Source: Treponema sp. (lineage in GTDB: Bacteria; Spirochaetota; Spirochaetia; Treponematales; Breznakiellaceae). From it: a stretch of DNA of 38,696 nucleotides. Below, piece after piece: positions 8,702 through 17,807 of the stretch. Positions within the stretch are counted from its first letter, which is position 1. Each line of letters opens with the position of its first letter. The DNA is taken from assembly GCA_031258505.1 (NCBI GenBank), contig JAIRMT010000020.1:1-38696 (forward strand). The letters are read 5' to 3'. The position numbers and the translations under genes were made by a program. Under the pieces are notes generated by a model. The model saw only the letters and a list, made by a program, of their open reading frames with translations, was not told the origin of the DNA and did no database searches.

Positions 8702-10807
8702 ATGATCCCAATCAAGCGTTTGTTACTGATATCTTTCTGTTTCATATCGCTTGTTTCCCTCCATGCTCAGTCGCCGCTCTTGCCAATATCCACTACAGCG
8801 CTGGAACAGGAACGCCGTGAGGCGCTGATTGACGCGCTCAATGCCCGCGAAGTTCTGTTTGAAGAACGTTCTCTGTTTTCTGCCGGAGGCTTTGGCGCAT
8901 CAATCTATGTTAGCTTTCATCCAGAAACTCCAGAGACCAAAGCTGCTGGCACACAGCTGATATTGGCGATCCCGCTCGCGGGAACTAACGCTTCAGAAGG
9001 CGCGTTTTCGTTTGGCATAGAGGTTGGACTTACGTTCATTGAAGCAATCCACGAACAGAGCGCGCTTCTTTCAATACCTGTTCTCATCGCCTTTCTCGGA
9101 GACGAGACCGCGAAGCTGCCAAAAGAACAGAGGCGTCCTCATCTTGGACTGAAAGACCTGTATACCACGCTCGACAGTCCTGAAACCACGATTCTGCTGT
9201 ATGTAGACCTAGAAACAGCGCCAGAACAAGTGCTTATCCATCATGGCGCAGCATATACCATCACGGCTCGAAATGCGCTTGAGAGCCTGAACACGCTGTG
9301 CAAAAGCCAGCGCCTCCCTTATACGCTGGCGGTTCGTTTCAACGAACTATACAAACTTGGCTTTGTTGACGGGCCAGACGTGATCAGCAGCGCAGCTGAA
9401 CAAGAAATCAACGCGCTCTATCTGGAAACCAGAACGCGCCCCCGAGTGGCCAATGCGACTATAGCCCCGCAGAGTCTGGCGGATACGCTTGCCGCCTATG
9501 CCGCGTCCCTCACCCTGACCATGGAGAATCTTGACTATCACTTCCTGATTCTTGACTTCTTTGGTAATCTTATCATTATCTCAGAAACACTGACTGTTAC
9601 GCTTTTTGCGCTGATTATGGCTCTGTTCTTCTTTGCCCTGCTCGTTTATACCATTGTCCACCGCAAGCGCTGGCTCATGCAATGGGCGAGTTTCATCAGG
9701 CGTATCTGGGTTCCCGTGCTTTTTGTTTGTATTATGATACTCTGCCTAGAGGTATCAGGCTCGTTTATCACTCTGGTATCAAATTTCTTCGCCATTGATC
9801 CCCGCATTGTTGATTATGGGCGGCCAGCTTGTAAAATACTTATGGCGCTCTTCCTCTTTTCCCTCTTCTCTCCCCTGCAGCAGGTACTCAGGATACCGCG
9901 AAAAGCCGCCTTCTACGGCAGTATCGCCATACTCTTTGTTACCCTGAGCGTGTTTATAGCGATCTTTTTGGAATTTACGCTTATACCCTTGCTTCTGTCG
10001 ATCTTTCTGCTTATGCTCCTTGGCGGTTTTATCAAAATCCCCTTTTTGACGTATCTCTGTGCTTTTTCTCTGCCTATACTCTGTCTCAGTCGATTCCTGG
10101 ATATGCTTGCCATTGGAAGTGAGAAATTCGCCCGCATCATACTTTCTGAAAACATTCTGACTTCTTTCTACTTCACCGTTATCATGTTACCTTTTATGTT
10201 GATACTTGAACGGGCGAAAGCGCTTTCCGAGCAGCAGCGCGAGTTTAAGAAATCACCAAGTCCATTGAGTATGGACAGGCAGCGGAGAGCCATTATTATC
10301 CGGCGGCTTATATGTTCGGCAGGTATCTTGCTGGCTGGTTTGGGGGGCTTCATGATCTATATGAATAGGCTGGCAAAGGTTCCCCTGGTAGAAGCAGAGC
10401 GGCGGAATCTTATTGAGGAGGAGGGAAGCAGCGCGCCAGAGGTTCTTACCATAGAGACCACAACACAGGTGTTCCTTGAACGGCGAACAGTACAGATCAA
10501 CCTGTCGGCGCGTGGAGAACCCACTCGTTTTGACCTGTATCTGGATTCAAATGATGGAAGCCGACCAGTTCTCTACTCTGCGCCCATGCCGTTTGAGACG
10601 AATGAGCAAAGAAACTCACTTACCCTCATTATGGGTGAAGGCCCGCCAAACCCGCTAACGCTTGAAATCGTAGTTCCGCTGGGGATATTCGAGGTCTTGC
10701 GCGTTGAAGCGCTCTATACAACCTGGGACCCGACGATTGATTCTCTGCCGGCTCCTGCGACAGATGACTACTTGTTTAAGGTAAGCAAAACCGCGCCTAT
10801 TTTATAG
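8702..10807 (+). CDS. Large membrane protein with signal peptide, extracytoplasmic N-terminal domain, multiple TM helices and C-terminal extracytoplasmic domain; function unknown
   Basis: MIPIKRLLLISFCFISLVSLHAQS leader, multi-TM segment about aa 290-540; ATG at 8702 preferred over 8612. Confidence 0.75.
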   Translation: MIPIKRLLLISFCFISLVSLHAQSPLLPISTTALEQERREALIDALNAREVLFEERSLFSAGGFGASIYVSFHPETPETKAAGTQLILAIPLAGTNASEGAFSFGIEVGLTFIEAIHEQSALLSIPVLIAFLGDETAKLPKEQRRPHLGLKDLYTTLDSPETTILLYVDLETAPEQVLIHHGAAYTITARNALESLNTLCKSQRLPYTLAVRFNELYKLGFVDGPDVISSAAEQEINALYLETRTRPRVANATIAPQSLADTLAAYAASLTLTMENLDYHFLILDFFGNLIIISETLTVTLFALIMALFFFALLVYTIVHRKRWLMQWASFIRRIWVPVLFVCIMILCLEVSGSFITLVSNFFAIDPRIVDYGRPACKILMALFLFSLFSPLQQVLRIPRKAAFYGSIAILFVTLSVFIAIFLEFTLIPLLLSIFLLMLLGGFIKIPFLTYLCAFSLPILCLSRFLDMLAIGSEKFARIILSENILTSFYFTVIMLPFMLILERAKALSEQQREFKKSPSPLSMDRQRRAIIIRRLICSAGILLAGLGGFMIYMNRLAKVPLVEAERRNLIEEEGSSAPEVLTIETTTQVFLERRTVQINLSARGEPTRFDLYLDSNDGSRPVLYSAPMPFETNEQRNSLTLIMGEGPPNPLTLEIVVPLGIFEVLRVEALYTTWDPTIDSLPAPATDDYLFKVSKTAPIL

Positions 10808-10859
10808 GTGATTCAGCTCGCAAGGTCCAGCGCCGGGTTCGGGATCAGGGGTGTTCCAA

Positions 10860-11110
10860 GAAACGAGTCATTCGTTGCAAGCAGCGCATCATTCGTTGCA
10901 AGCAGCGCATCATTAGTTATAACTGGCGCATCACTACTTGTAACTAACGCATCACTACTTATAAGGAGCGCATCATTACTTGTAACTAACGCATCATTAG
11001 TTGTAAGGAGGGCATCACTATTTGTAAGGGGCGATTTATTAGTTTGACTAACGCATCATTAGTTGTAAGGAGCGCATCATTAGTTGTCAGGGGCGCATCA
11101 CTAGCTATGG
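10860..11110. repeat. Minisatellite, 21-bp unit (gcgcatcattagttgtaagga), about 11 degenerate copies
   Basis: Repeated GCATCA(C/T)TA(G/C)TTGTAA at 21-bp spacing; starts shortly after the 10807 stop. Confidence 0.92.
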
Positions 11111-11309
11111 ATTTTGACTCATCCGCTGCAATGAGCGGCTCATTAGTTTCAGCTTAAACCGCATGAAGGAGAAAAACAGGGTAAAGAGCGCTGATTGGCT
11201 GGGAACTCAGGCTGATGTCCTATTCATTGACCGCGATGTCTTACAACACACGGAGAAAGACTATATACTCTTAGCGGCTATAGCTTTATCTAGGTTTTAA
11301 GGAAAAAAC

Positions 11310-13133
11310 ATGAAATTATCCCGCTCTCTCAAATTCCGTTTCATTCTGTTTTTTGCGGTCTTTCTTACCGCGATTTGCGTGGTAAACTCCTTTGTCGCAA
11401 GCCGTTCCTCCATTGATGTGGCCTCTGATGTATTTGTCAACCAGGGAATAGCCATAATCAAGATAGCCGCAAAGTATATCGACGGCGATGGCTTCAAAGC
11501 CCTGCTTGAAAATCCTGACATGGAAGCTCCCTATTATGTGGAAACTCAGGCGCAGCTCCTCAGCCTAAAGGAACATTCCGGCGTCATGTACCTCTACACC
11601 ATGGCGCCGGTCAAGGACCACATCTATATGTTTGTCATAGACGGAAGCGCGCGTGTAGGAGACAGCGATGAGTTTTCCTTTCTTGGGGAGGAGGAGGATG
11701 TCTCCGAGTACGACGAGGCTTTTATGCGCTGCTGGGAAACCAGAAGCATAAGTTTCGATATACCCACAAATCAAGGCGAATGGGGTTGGATGCTGTCAAT
11801 TTACGCCCCCATTTTCACTTCATCAGGAGAGATGGTAGGGATCATCGGCTGCGATTTCGATGCGGAACAACTTATGCATAATATCAGTATAGCCATTATC
11901 CACCAGATTCTTTTGGGCGCGGGCTTTCTGATTCTGGGCATTGTTATTATGCTTGTTTTTCTCAGAATGATTTTTCATCCTCTCCAGACCGTCCACAGCA
12001 TGCTGCAGGAAATTGCTTCCGGCGAGAGTGACCTCACCCGGCGCATTACCATATCACGAAAAGACGAAATCGGAGAGCTGGCCGAATGTTTCAACCTCAC
12101 TATGGAAAAAATTATGAATCTGATCGTGGTGATAAAAGCCCAGACTGTGAATCTTTCTAGCATAGGAAGCGAACTGGCGGCAAACATGAATCAGTCCGCC
12201 GCTGCTGTCAACCAGATAGTTGCAAGTGTACAAAACATCAAAAAGAAGATTACTAACCAGTCGGCATCGGTAACCGAAACCAGCTCCACGATGGAACAGA
12301 TCACGCTTAACATCAAAAGACTCAATGGCAGCGTGGAAGATCAGGTTTCCAGCGTTTCCCGGTCGACATCGGCCATTGAACAGATGCTGGATAACATTAG
12401 CAGGGTTACCCAAACCTTGATTCATAACGCGAAAAATGTAGAGGAACTCATTGCCACTTCGGAAGAGGGCCGGGAAGGGCTGCAGGAAGTGGCGCGGGAT
12501 ATTGGGGATATTTCCAAAGACTCCGAAGGTCTTTTGGAGATCAACTCGGTCATGCAGACTATTGCAAGTCAGACGAACCTTCTTTCCATGAATGCCGCCA
12601 TTGAAGCGGCTCATGCGGGCGAAGCGGGCAGGGGTTTTGCCGTTGTTGCTGATGAAATCCGCAAGCTGGCGGAAAATTCAGGCGGGCAGTCAAAAAACAT
12701 TTCCGTTGTCTTGAAGAAAATCAAAAACAACATTGATCTGATAACCAAATCCATCGGCGCGGCGCTGGACAAGTTTCAGGCCATCAACGACCGGATACGG
12801 CTTGTTTCGGAACAGGAATTCCAAATCCGCAACTCAATGGGAAAACAGGATACGGACAGCCGGCAGATACTTGAATCGGTAAGCAATCTGAACGAGCTAA
12901 CCGGAAAAGTCAAACAGAGTTCGGAGGAAATGCTTAACGGCAGCCATGAAGTTATTAAAGAAAGCGACCATCTCGAAACAGTTACGCATGAAATCAGTAG
13001 CAGCATAAACGAAATGGACTCAAGTGTCAGAGAAATCAATGCTGCGGTAAACAGGGTCAAGGAAATCAGCGTAACAAACAAGAACCACATTGATGCCCTG
13101 TCCGCCGAAGTCGCCAAGTTCAAAGTAGAGTAA
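11310..13133 (+). CDS. Methyl-accepting chemotaxis protein
   Basis: N-terminal TM + periplasmic sensor, HAMP, signalling hairpin INSVMQTIASQTNLLSMNAAIEAAHAGEAGRGFAVVADEIRKLAE. Confidence 0.95.
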   Translation: MKLSRSLKFRFILFFAVFLTAICVVNSFVASRSSIDVASDVFVNQGIAIIKIAAKYIDGDGFKALLENPDMEAPYYVETQAQLLSLKEHSGVMYLYTMAPVKDHIYMFVIDGSARVGDSDEFSFLGEEEDVSEYDEAFMRCWETRSISFDIPTNQGEWGWMLSIYAPIFTSSGEMVGIIGCDFDAEQLMHNISIAIIHQILLGAGFLILGIVIMLVFLRMIFHPLQTVHSMLQEIASGESDLTRRITISRKDEIGELAECFNLTMEKIMNLIVVIKAQTVNLSSIGSELAANMNQSAAAVNQIVASVQNIKKKITNQSASVTETSSTMEQITLNIKRLNGSVEDQVSSVSRSTSAIEQMLDNISRVTQTLIHNAKNVEELIATSEEGREGLQEVARDIGDISKDSEGLLEINSVMQTIASQTNLLSMNAAIEAAHAGEAGRGFAVVADEIRKLAENSGGQSKNISVVLKKIKNNIDLITKSIGAALDKFQAINDRIRLVSEQEFQIRNSMGKQDTDSRQILESVSNLNELTGKVKQSSEEMLNGSHEVIKESDHLETVTHEISSSINEMDSSVREINAAVNRVKEISVTNKNHIDALSAEVAKFKVE

Positions 13134-13292
13134 CCTAAATCTAGGTGATTCAGCTCGCAAGCTCCATTAGGACAATGAGGAGCTGAAACAAGAGGCGCTC
13201 AAACCAGATCACATCACATAGTGTTTCATCTGTTTCATTACGTTCCCTTTTAACAGGGTTTTATGTGAGGCGTCAGGTTCCTCTGCCAGCTT

Positions 13293-15143
13293 TCAATGGC
13301 CGATTTGCAGGCGTATCTCCGTCTCGAAACGCTCTCCAGCGGCGAAAGACACGGGTATGAGCGGGCTTATGCAGGTTGACTGATATACATCGGCGGCATG
13401 GCTGGAAGAGCTTGTTATGGATTTGATTTCAATGTCAACTTGGCGGTCGAACAGCAGGTTAAGGTTTACCTCGTTTCTGATGTCCTGAAAACAGAGCGCG
13501 TTGGTATCCGTAAGCGCGACATTATCCGGCGCGATACGTTCTTTGGCTTCGCCGGAACATCTGAAAAGCCGTAACATAGTTTCCCCATCACTGGGGAAGG
13601 AAAGATCGATTACCGGGACAAGGTTAAAGCAAGCTGGATCAGTTCCCTGATTGCTCAATACGTAGCGCAGGCAAAGCACATTCTTTTCAAGGTGATATGT
13701 TTTGTCAAGCGCGATGTTTCCAAATGGCAGCGTAACACTTGGCGCATGGTTAAGCGGCTGCAGGCAAAAACGGACAAGGCTACGATTCTTGTCCAGTTCC
13801 ACAAGCTCAAAGCGTTCATCGCCACAGAAACGGCTGTCTGCAGAGATCGTGAAACGCGCTTCCGGCGGGGCAAGGTGATCAACAAAGGCGTTACGTCGGA
13901 TTGACGCGCGCTGTGTCGCGCGCTCAGGCGAGAAAGTGTCAAGGTAGTTCCAGCACCTGGGCAGGTAGTCAAGCTCAAACACGCTTGCGCCGGCGGCCTG
14001 TATATAGCAATTAAGTTCTTCGCCCTGAAACAGCGCCTCCCGCTCTCCGTCCAGATCAAAATCAAAGCTGATCAGGGAAGGGGTAAAGCCGTTTTCACGG
14101 GTGATTTTTTCAGCGGAGAGCAGGGCTTTGTACGCGGCTTTTCTCACCGCAGGCCGGTATATGCCGCCGTTTTTGCTTGGGTAAAAGGCGTCGCAGGCTT
14201 GAGCTTTCCACAGTTCCTCCCGCGCCGAGTGTTTACGCTCCTTATCGCCCCTCAGTTGATTGATGAGAATATGGGTGAACATCATCTTGGCATAGATACC
14301 GTTTGCCTCTGGATAATCAATGAGACACTGGCGGGGAAGACCGTCGAACCGGGTTGTTGAACAGGGGAAGTATACTTTGGGAAGTGTGTGAAAGTTTCTA
14401 AAGATTTTGCCCGGGGTCGTGAACTCAAAATGGGGAGCAAAACTTGATAGGGCTTCAAAAAAAGTGTGGAGTGCGAATTCGGGCGCGCTGTCTTCACGTT
14501 CCACGTAAAAGCGCTCTGGGAACACGGTGATAACGCGCGCATCTTGCTCGTTTGATCTGGTCTCAAGCAGGTTTTTCAGAACCTGTCTAGGATTTTGCCG
14601 GGCGAAGTTCCGGCTCAACGTGTCTGACACTGGGAACACGGTGATGAGCTTCCCCTGATCCTCGGTGAGGCAGGGGACAGTCGGGGACGGAAACCATTGC
14701 TCATCAAGAAACGTGTAGGCCATGCCACAGGTGGTGAGTGGGCCGACGAGGTTTTGCTCCCAGACCTGAGCCGGAAGCACGCAGCCTTGTGGACGTTTGC
14801 CAAACTGTCGCCTGATGTAGGTGGTCAGCAGCTCTATCTGGCCAATCTTGTCCTGCAAGGGAAGCAGAGGCAAGACTGGCTCATAGAAACCGCCGCCGAG
14901 CAGTTCGATCTGTTTACGGGAAACAAGGTCTTCAAGCAACATAAAAAATTCAGGGTGAGCCTTTTCAATTCGGCGCAGTAGTATCCCTGAATAATGCAGG
15001 CTGGCCTGAATCTTGGGGTATTTATACAGTGTAGCGACAAAGGGTTTTACCTGAGTTTTGTACAGGCGCTCAAACTCTTCATCTCGCGTGGCGCGCGCGA
15101 TATGAGCATGGGCGGCCAGTATAAAACGGATACTCATACTCAT
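13293..15143 (-). CDS. Glycoside hydrolase family 57 protein (alpha-amylase/4-alpha-glucanotransferase-like)
   Basis: IRFILAAHAHI...IELLGGGFYEPVLPLLPLQDKIGQIELLTTYIRRQFGKRPQGCVLPAQVWEQNLVGPL; three bases from the upstream rnfA-like gene. Confidence 0.85.
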   Translation of the reverse strand: MSMSIRFILAAHAHIARATRDEEFERLYKTQVKPFVATLYKYPKIQASLHYSGILLRRIEKAHPEFFMLLEDLVSRKQIELLGGGFYEPVLPLLPLQDKIGQIELLTTYIRRQFGKRPQGCVLPAQVWEQNLVGPLTTCGMAYTFLDEQWFPSPTVPCLTEDQGKLITVFPVSDTLSRNFARQNPRQVLKNLLETRSNEQDARVITVFPERFYVEREDSAPEFALHTFFEALSSFAPHFEFTTPGKIFRNFHTLPKVYFPCSTTRFDGLPRQCLIDYPEANGIYAKMMFTHILINQLRGDKERKHSAREELWKAQACDAFYPSKNGGIYRPAVRKAAYKALLSAEKITRENGFTPSLISFDFDLDGEREALFQGEELNCYIQAAGASVFELDYLPRCWNYLDTFSPERATQRASIRRNAFVDHLAPPEARFTISADSRFCGDERFELVELDKNRSLVRFCLQPLNHAPSVTLPFGNIALDKTYHLEKNVLCLRYVLSNQGTDPACFNLVPVIDLSFPSDGETMLRLFRCSGEAKERIAPDNVALTDTNALCFQDIRNEVNLNLLFDRQVDIEIKSITSSSSHAADVYQSTCISPLIPVSFAAGERFETEIRLQIGH

Positions 15144-15146
15144 ATC

Positions 15147-15725
15147 TTAACGCCATTCCAGCAAAATGACTGTCAGGGAAGAAAAGACCAGAGACAGGAG
15201 TCCCAGAGCGATAAGCATAAGCGGGGTGTTCCGCAGAAACAAAGGCACTGATTCCAAGCTAGAACGCATATAGATCGTGGAGAGCAGGTACGACACACCG
15301 ATGGTTCCGGCGGAAAAGCCGAGCGATAGAATGAACGCCTCACCAATCGACGTGGCAAGGTGCAGGGTGAGAAAGAGCGCGGTAAGCACAAGCCCGTTAT
15401 ACGCTGAAACAGCGCTGAAGCTGTTTGCTTTGGGCGCAAACAGTGCGAAGTCTGCAAAGAACTGCGTTCTGAGCCATTCAAAGCCGATGCAAGTAAGGGC
15501 GCTGAGTGGGAACAGCAGTATGTATTCAATGCCTCCCATGTGCAAAAGAAGATAGCTAAAAACAGGCCACAGTATGAGTACCGACACAAAAAGCACGAAC
15601 GTCTGAAATAGGGAAATTACATGGTTCTGCTGCATTCCAGTCCGAATGTCCCGTAGTCCCAGACCAAATTGCAGGATCATATTAAAGGAAAGGCTTGAAA
15701 GAACGATGAGAGAAAACGCGCGCAT
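15147..15725 (-). CDS. RnfA/NqrE-like membrane protein (divergent)
   Basis: C-terminal FILSLGFSAGTIGVSYLLSTIYMRSSLESVPLFLRNTPLMLIALGLLSLVFSS parallels RnfA; in an rnf-like operon. Confidence 0.7.
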   Translation of the reverse strand: MRAFSLIVLSSLSFNMILQFGLGLRDIRTGMQQNHVISLFQTFVLFVSVLILWPVFSYLLLHMGGIEYILLFPLSALTCIGFEWLRTQFFADFALFAPKANSFSAVSAYNGLVLTALFLTLHLATSIGEAFILSLGFSAGTIGVSYLLSTIYMRSSLESVPLFLRNTPLMLIALGLLSLVFSSLTVILLEWR

Positions 15726-16351
15726 CAGAGACGCTCCTTTGTCTTGAGGTAAGTTTTCCTGATACTCTGGAACAAGGCAGTCGCATAGCCCAGCAATATG
15801 AGGGCGCCTGCTGAGGAGGAGACGACCTGTATGGGAATAATGAAATTCCAGTCATACCCCAGTTCGATGATGCCCCAGGTCCCGCCAGGCAAAGAAAGCG
15901 TCATGTAGCCGAAAGGTTCCCGGACAAGAGCAAAGGCCACAATAAGCACACCCAGACACAAGGCTTCAAATAGCGCTCTGACGCACACTTCCTTACGCAG
16001 CATCTTGTGGAAACTTTTCGGCAGATTTGATCCAACACAAACAACCGGTATCAGAATAATCAGGTACTGAATTCGCATGGCAAGCAGGGGGCTAAACAAG
16101 AAGAGCAGGAACAGAAAGAGACCTGCTATAAAACTGGTGAGGAACAGAGAAACAATGGTTTTCATCTTTTTGGGGAAAAACTTTTGGGTTATAAATGCCA
16201 GCGGTATAGACAGGCCATACACCCACACAAGCGCGCCGAGTGTGATGAGAGCAAACGCGAGCCGACTTGACGCCATGATCAAAAGGCCGAAACCAGCCAG
16301 CGTAACAAATGGTGAGTCGACTAGAAAATAGTATCGCAGATAAGGCCTCAT
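15725..16351 (-). CDS. RnfE/NqrD-like membrane protein (divergent)
   Basis: VDSPFVTLAGFGLLIMASSRLAFALITL and IQYLIILIPVVCVGSNLPKSF parallel RnfE; overlaps neighbours by ATGA-type junctions. Confidence 0.7.
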   Translation of the reverse strand: MRPYLRYYFLVDSPFVTLAGFGLLIMASSRLAFALITLGALVWVYGLSIPLAFITQKFFPKKMKTIVSLFLTSFIAGLFLFLLFLFSPLLAMRIQYLIILIPVVCVGSNLPKSFHKMLRKEVCVRALFEALCLGVLIVAFALVREPFGYMTLSLPGGTWGIIELGYDWNFIIPIQVVSSSAGALILLGYATALFQSIRKTYLKTKERL

Positions 16352-16836
16352 GGCTCCTCCTCATTTTCAACTTCCAGCGGTTCTGCCATCAATTCTACCA
16401 CCGGTACCTGTTTTAGCGTCGGCAGAACGCTTTGCTCAATGCGCTGTTTATACACATTGATGATACCCTGACTAAAGCGCGTTGCCTCACGCGCATTGTG
16501 TTGTAGAAAAAAAAATTCAATGACCCTTCCTTCTGGAGAAACCCAGGCCAAGCAAGGCTGAAGTATCCCATGGTCCATAATGGAAAACACAAAAGCCCGA
16601 TTCTGGGACGATCCTTCATAGTACCAAAATCCGAGGGAGTTGTGCTTTGCTAGATTAGACGGAATACGCTCAAGTCGCCGTGTGTCTCCGACACTCTCCA
16701 GCGCGATATTCACGCTCCTGAGCAGGCGCGAGTAAGGCAGGCTTTGGGTGAAAAACCACAACGCCCCACTAAGAAGCATGATGAGCGCAATCCACGCGGC
16801 AAGGAGCGCGATATCCTTTGTTTTATCGTCGCTCAT
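16348..16836 (-). CDS. RnfG/NqrC-like protein, short and divergent (no FMN-attachment motif)
   Basis: Single N-terminal TM, 162 aa, operon position between rnfD-like and rnfE-like; no SGAT motif. Confidence 0.5.
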   Translation of the reverse strand: MSDDKTKDIALLAAWIALIMLLSGALWFFTQSLPYSRLLRSVNIALESVGDTRRLERIPSNLAKHNSLGFWYYEGSSQNRAFVFSIMDHGILQPCLAWVSPEGRVIEFFFLQHNAREATRFSQGIINVYKQRIEQSVLPTLKQVPVVELMAEPLEVENEEEP

Positions 16837-17807
16837 GCCATTCCCCTATAAAAAAGATGAGTCTCTATACGGCGTATCACGGGAACAAGCGCGTTCAGCA
16901 GGGCCACAGCAAAGAAAGCGCCATAAGGTTCCCCGCCGTGATACCGGAAAAGCCAGCTCAGGAAACCAGCCAGGATCGCCACAATGAGCGAACCGGCTCT
17001 GGATTTGGGGCTTGTGGCCGAGTCCGCCACAAGTAGAAACGCGGCTACAATGATACTGCCTGAAAAAAGTCCGAGGAACAGGTCGTTGCCAGATACCTTT
17101 ACCAGAAAAGCATAAAAGCAAAGGTAGGCCACTGGAATCCAGATGCGGCTTACCTGAAACGCGCCAAGGATGATGGTTCCCAGCAAAAAGGCAAAGAGGC
17201 CTCGGTCAATGATGAGGCCACTGCCTGAATACGCGAACAGTTCAATGTAGTTCTTGGGCAGTTCCACGCCAAAAACATGAAAAATCGAAGTATTAAGCGT
17301 GTCGCTTATCCATGAGCTTATGTTGTTCGCGCTGTTTGCGCCACCAATACTGGGCGGATTAACGTTGAGCGCTTCCTCAAACGCCGCTGGCCATGAGAAG
17401 CGAATAAAGAGCCAGCCGCCAAGCGCTGGATTGAGCCAGTTTGCCCCAAGACCGCCAAAACTGTACTTTACCACAAGCATAGTGAAGAATACACCCAAAG
17501 CCACATAGAGCGGGTTCAAGCAGTTGGGAAGAAGCAGGGTAAGGATAAAGGCTGAGGCAATGGCGCTTCCGTCTTTGGGCATGGCCTGTTTCTCGGTTCT
17601 GAAGTAAAACAAAAACTCGGCAAGCTCCGCCATGCTTACTGCGGCAAACGCTACTAATAAGGAAGAAAACGAATCACTCAATGAAGACTGTATGATTGTA
17701 ACAAAGGCGCAGAGGCTCACGAGCCACATTCGGAGTGCGCTTGGATTGGCGCGGTTTATCTGTGGTTTTAGCTGCAGGATAGTTTCTTTCTCAAGTTTAT
17801 CAAACAT
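16833..17807 (-). CDS. RnfD/NqrB-like membrane protein
   Basis: MFDKLEKETILQLKPQINRANPSALRMW; VADSATSPKSRAGSLIVAILAGFLSWLFRYHGGEPYGAFFAVALLNALVPVI typical of RnfD. Confidence 0.85.
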   Translation of the reverse strand: MFDKLEKETILQLKPQINRANPSALRMWLVSLCAFVTIIQSSLSDSFSSLLVAFAAVSMAELAEFLFYFRTEKQAMPKDGSAIASAFILTLLLPNCLNPLYVALGVFFTMLVVKYSFGGLGANWLNPALGGWLFIRFSWPAAFEEALNVNPPSIGGANSANNISSWISDTLNTSIFHVFGVELPKNYIELFAYSGSGLIIDRGLFAFLLGTIILGAFQVSRIWIPVAYLCFYAFLVKVSGNDLFLGLFSGSIIVAAFLLVADSATSPKSRAGSLIVAILAGFLSWLFRYHGGEPYGAFFAVALLNALVPVIRRIETHLFYRGMA

